In this document: positions 62,308 through 64,000 of the stretch, in pieces
Layout of the letters: each line of letters starts with the position of its first letter
Position numbering within the stretch: the stretch's first letter is position 1
Origin: Neptunicoccus sediminis
GTDB lineage: Bacteria > Pseudomonadota > Alphaproteobacteria > Rhodobacterales > Rhodobacteraceae
Direction: 5' to 3'
Length of the DNA stretch: 64,000 nt
NCBI RefSeq assembly: GCF_001719615.1
Contig: NZ_MDVX01000002.1
Location: 62,001 to 126,000 of the forward strand
Notes under the pieces: model-generated
What the model was told of the DNA's origin: nothing
Databases searched by the model: none
The model's input: only the letters and a program-made list of their open reading frames with translations
Made by a program: the position numbers and the translations under genes

Positions 62308-63222
62308 ATGATCTGGACAGGCAATATGAGCAACGGTAAATTTTCTTCTTCCAAAGGCAAGCTGGTGTTCGCACTTCTCGCAGGCGTGGCGCTTGCAGGG
62401 TGTGAAGACGGCGGTTTCGAGGGCATGAATCTCGGGTTTGGCAAGAAAGATGCAGAGACAGCAACGGCTGAGACCTCTGGCAAAGTCACACCGGGGTCCG
62501 GCAAGCCGATCAAGCTGGTGGAACGGGATGTAGAAGCCCCCGAAGTATTCGAGAAAAACGAAAACGCCCTGTGGGACGGACGCCCGTCACTGGGCGGCGT
62601 CTGGATCGCACATCCCGACAGCAAACAGCCCGAACGGGTCATCATCCGGAATGAAAGCAACGGTAAATTCGTCGTTGGCGCCCTGTTCCGCCGCGAGCGG
62701 GACAACCCCGGCCCGAGCCTGCAACTCTCCTCCGAGGCCGCAGCCGCGCTTGGGGTTCAGGCAGGCTCTCCGACCAAATTGCGGGTGACAGCGCTGCGCA
62801 AAGAAACCATCAACGAAAACGCCGAAATCGAAGCAGAGGTTCAGACCAACGTAACAGAGAGTGTCTCTGCCGTGGCCCTGGATGCGCCGGCAGAGGACGA
62901 TCTGGCGGCCAAGGCCCGCGCCTCGGTGCAAAAGGCCGAAGCCAAGCCCAAACCTGTGGCAAAACCGGCCACGCCGCCCAAAGCGGCCAAAGGTGCGAAA
63001 TACGCGCAGATCGGCTTTTTCAGCATCGAATCCAATGCCAAAGCCAATGTCGCCCGTCTTAAAAAGAACGGCGTTCCGGCGAAAATTGTGAAATCGACGA
63101 CCAATGGCAAAGACTTCTGGCGGGTTCTTGCCGGTCCTGCAAGCTCTGCCAGTGAACAGCGCCAGCTTCTCAACATGGTAAAAGGGCAAGGGTTTGCCGA
63201 TGCCTACATGGTGTCCGGTTGA
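62308..63222 (+). CDS. SPOR-domain lipoprotein
   Basis: 304-residue envelope lipoprotein with a lipobox at about 29-32 (ALAGC, C32), a central beta region and a Lys/Ala/Pro-rich linker (about 205-228), then a C-terminal SPOR domain (about 230-304, KYAQIGFFSIESNAKANV and FWRVLAGPASSASEQ) that binds glycan strands lacking stem peptides. AAGGAG precedes ATG 62308; ATG 62326 is an alternative. The D-Ala-D-Ala carboxypeptidase gene follows after 121 bases, so both may act in septal or lateral wall maturation. Confidence 0.9.
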   Translation: MIWTGNMSNGKFSSSKGKLVFALLAGVALAGCEDGGFEGMNLGFGKKDAETATAETSGKVTPGSGKPIKLVERDVEAPEVFEKNENALWDGRPSLGGVWIAHPDSKQPERVIIRNESNGKFVVGALFRRERDNPGPSLQLSSEAAAALGVQAGSPTKLRVTALRKETINENAEIEAEVQTNVTESVSAVALDAPAEDDLAAKARASVQKAEAKPKPVAKPATPPKAAKGAKYAQIGFFSIESNAKANVARLKKNGVPAKIVKSTTNGKDFWRVLAGPASSASEQRQLLNMVKGQGFADAYMVSG

Positions 63223-63223
63223 C

Positions 63224-63242
63224 GCCATCCCCAATGGATGGC
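63224..63242 (+). other. Hairpin just after the SPOR gene
   Basis: GCCATCC (63224-63230) and GGATGGC (63236-63242) form a seven-base stem directly after the stop codon. There is no T-run, so it is more likely an mRNA 3' or intercistronic stem than a full terminator. Confidence 0.45.
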
Positions 63243-63343
63243 AGCGTTAGGCGGTAAGACAATGTAACCCCGAACAGTAGTAGTCCCCGCTTCCCCAACA
63301 GGGGTCGGGGCGTCCTATCTGTTTCGTTCCAACGGAGCGCGGC

Positions 63344-64000
63344 ATGCGACCTAAATTCCTACTCAGCGCGGCAGCAATCTGGCTGGCCACCACCCTGCCC
63401 GCCTCGGCCTTTGACACGATCGCACGTTCGGCACTGGTGCTGGATCAGGCCAGCGGCACCGTGCTTCTGGCCAAAGAAGCGGATATTCCGATCCCGCCGG
63501 CCTCTATGTCCAAACTGATGACCCTCAACATGCTGTTCGAGGCGCTTCAGGACGGGCGGGTGAACCTTGATACCGAATTCACCGTCTCGCAGAAAGCCTC
63601 GGAAAAGGGCGGCTCCAAGATGTTCGTCAAACAGGGCGACCGGATTGAAGTCGAAGACCTGATCCGCGGCATCATCGTGCAATCCGGCAATGACGCCTGC
63701 ATCGTGGTTGCGGAAAATCTGGCCGGCTCCGAGGCAGATTTCGCACGGATCATGACCGCACGGGCGCGCAAGCTCGGCATGAACGACAGTACCTTTGCCA
63801 ATGCCACCGGCTGGCCCGATCCAAACCACCGGATGAGTGCGCGTGACCTTGTCACATTGGCCAATCGCCTCATGACGCAATTTCCCGAATACTACGGCTA
63901 TTTTGCCGAGGATTCGTTCACTTGGGCCGATATTACCCAGAAAAACCGCAATCCCTTGCTGGACAAAGGCATTGGCGCGGACGGGCTGAAGACCGGCCAC
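63344..64000 (+). CDS. D-alanyl-D-alanine carboxypeptidase, 3' part missing
   Basis: Penicillin-binding protein 5/6-like DD-carboxypeptidase (S11). 219 residues are present and the frame is open to the right edge. A signal peptide at about 1-22 ends in ASA, catalytic S54 and K57 are in PASMSKLM, S114-N116 in QSGNDA, and the KTG motif at 216-218 is the last thing visible. The C-terminal domain lies outside the window. Confidence 0.95.
   Translation, partial: MRPKFLLSAAAIWLATTLPASAFDTIARSALVLDQASGTVLLAKEADIPIPPASMSKLMTLNMLFEALQDGRVNLDTEFTVSQKASEKGGSKMFVKQGDRIEVEDLIRGIIVQSGNDACIVVAENLAGSEADFARIMTARARKLGMNDSTFANATGWPDPNHRMSARDLVTLANRLMTQFPEYYGYFAEDSFTWADITQKNRNPLLDKGIGADGLKTGH

Overview
This window is chromosomal DNA of an alphaproteobacterium, most likely a member of the Rhodobacterales (Roseobacter/Rhodobacter lineage). 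The support is indirect but consistent: protein sequences typical of that group, a trpE / yibQ-like / trpGDC-moaC-moeA-lexA order, GAAC-N7-GAAC type SOS boxes in front of lexA and recA, a CckA-type hybrid kinase, and a holin/endolysin pair of the gene-transfer-agent (GTA) type. No rRNA, insertion sequence, integrase, CRISPR array or complete prophage is visible. Coding density is high and almost every gene is a core or lineage-conserved gene.

Layout. 1-2 kb: truncated ABC-F ATPase (minus) and a PLP aminotransferase. 2-12 kb: a PpiD-like foldase, trpE, an opposite-strand YibQ-like gene, then trpG-trpD-trpC-moaC-moeA and lexA with an operator carrying four GAAC repeats. 12-17 kb: comEC (minus), gltX, gltA and a strong terminator. 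17-26.6 kb: a long minus-strand run read as rplM-rpsI, murI, argC-yihY-ccmE, GTA endolysin-holin, a small unknown gene, ccmF-ccmH and an enoyl-CoA hydratase. 26.8-29 kb: an RTX-type calcium-binding protein with 24 uninterrupted nonapeptide repeats. 29-34.5 kb: PaaI-like thioesterase, crotonase, M32 carboxypeptidase, heme A synthase, a SPOUT RNA methyltransferase and two tandem DUF1330 genes. 34.4-43.7 kb: alaS, recA with an SOS box, a sulfotransferase-like gene, cckA, rsmB-like and guaB. 43.8-50.4 kb: diheme cytochrome c, lipA, katG, lpdA, DUF924. 50.5-56.3 kb: MFS transporter, queA and a giant AsmA/YhdP-like protein. 56.4-64 kb: bcp-DUF455, M23 peptidase-bactofilin, a c2-like cytochrome c, an unrecognised multi-pass membrane protein, tRNA-Ser(UGA), a SPOR lipoprotein and a truncated D-Ala-D-Ala carboxypeptidase.

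How it fits together. Several genes match functions known in Rhodobacter capsulatus for gene transfer agents: lysis of donor cells (endolysin, holin), their regulators (CckA, LexA) and recipient DNA uptake and recombination (ComEC, RecA). The GTA structural cluster is not in this window. The most unusual sequence features are the lysis pair inserted between ccmE and ccmF, an inverted repeat reaching the endolysin ribosome binding site, an EF-hand-like loop inside the endolysin, and a four-copy exact-period 14-bp repeat built on the palindrome GAAGCTTC next to an unknown small gene. Cytochrome c maturation, respiration (ctaA, cytochromes c), envelope remodelling (M23-bactofilin, SPOR, DacA) and translation genes make up the remaining themes.
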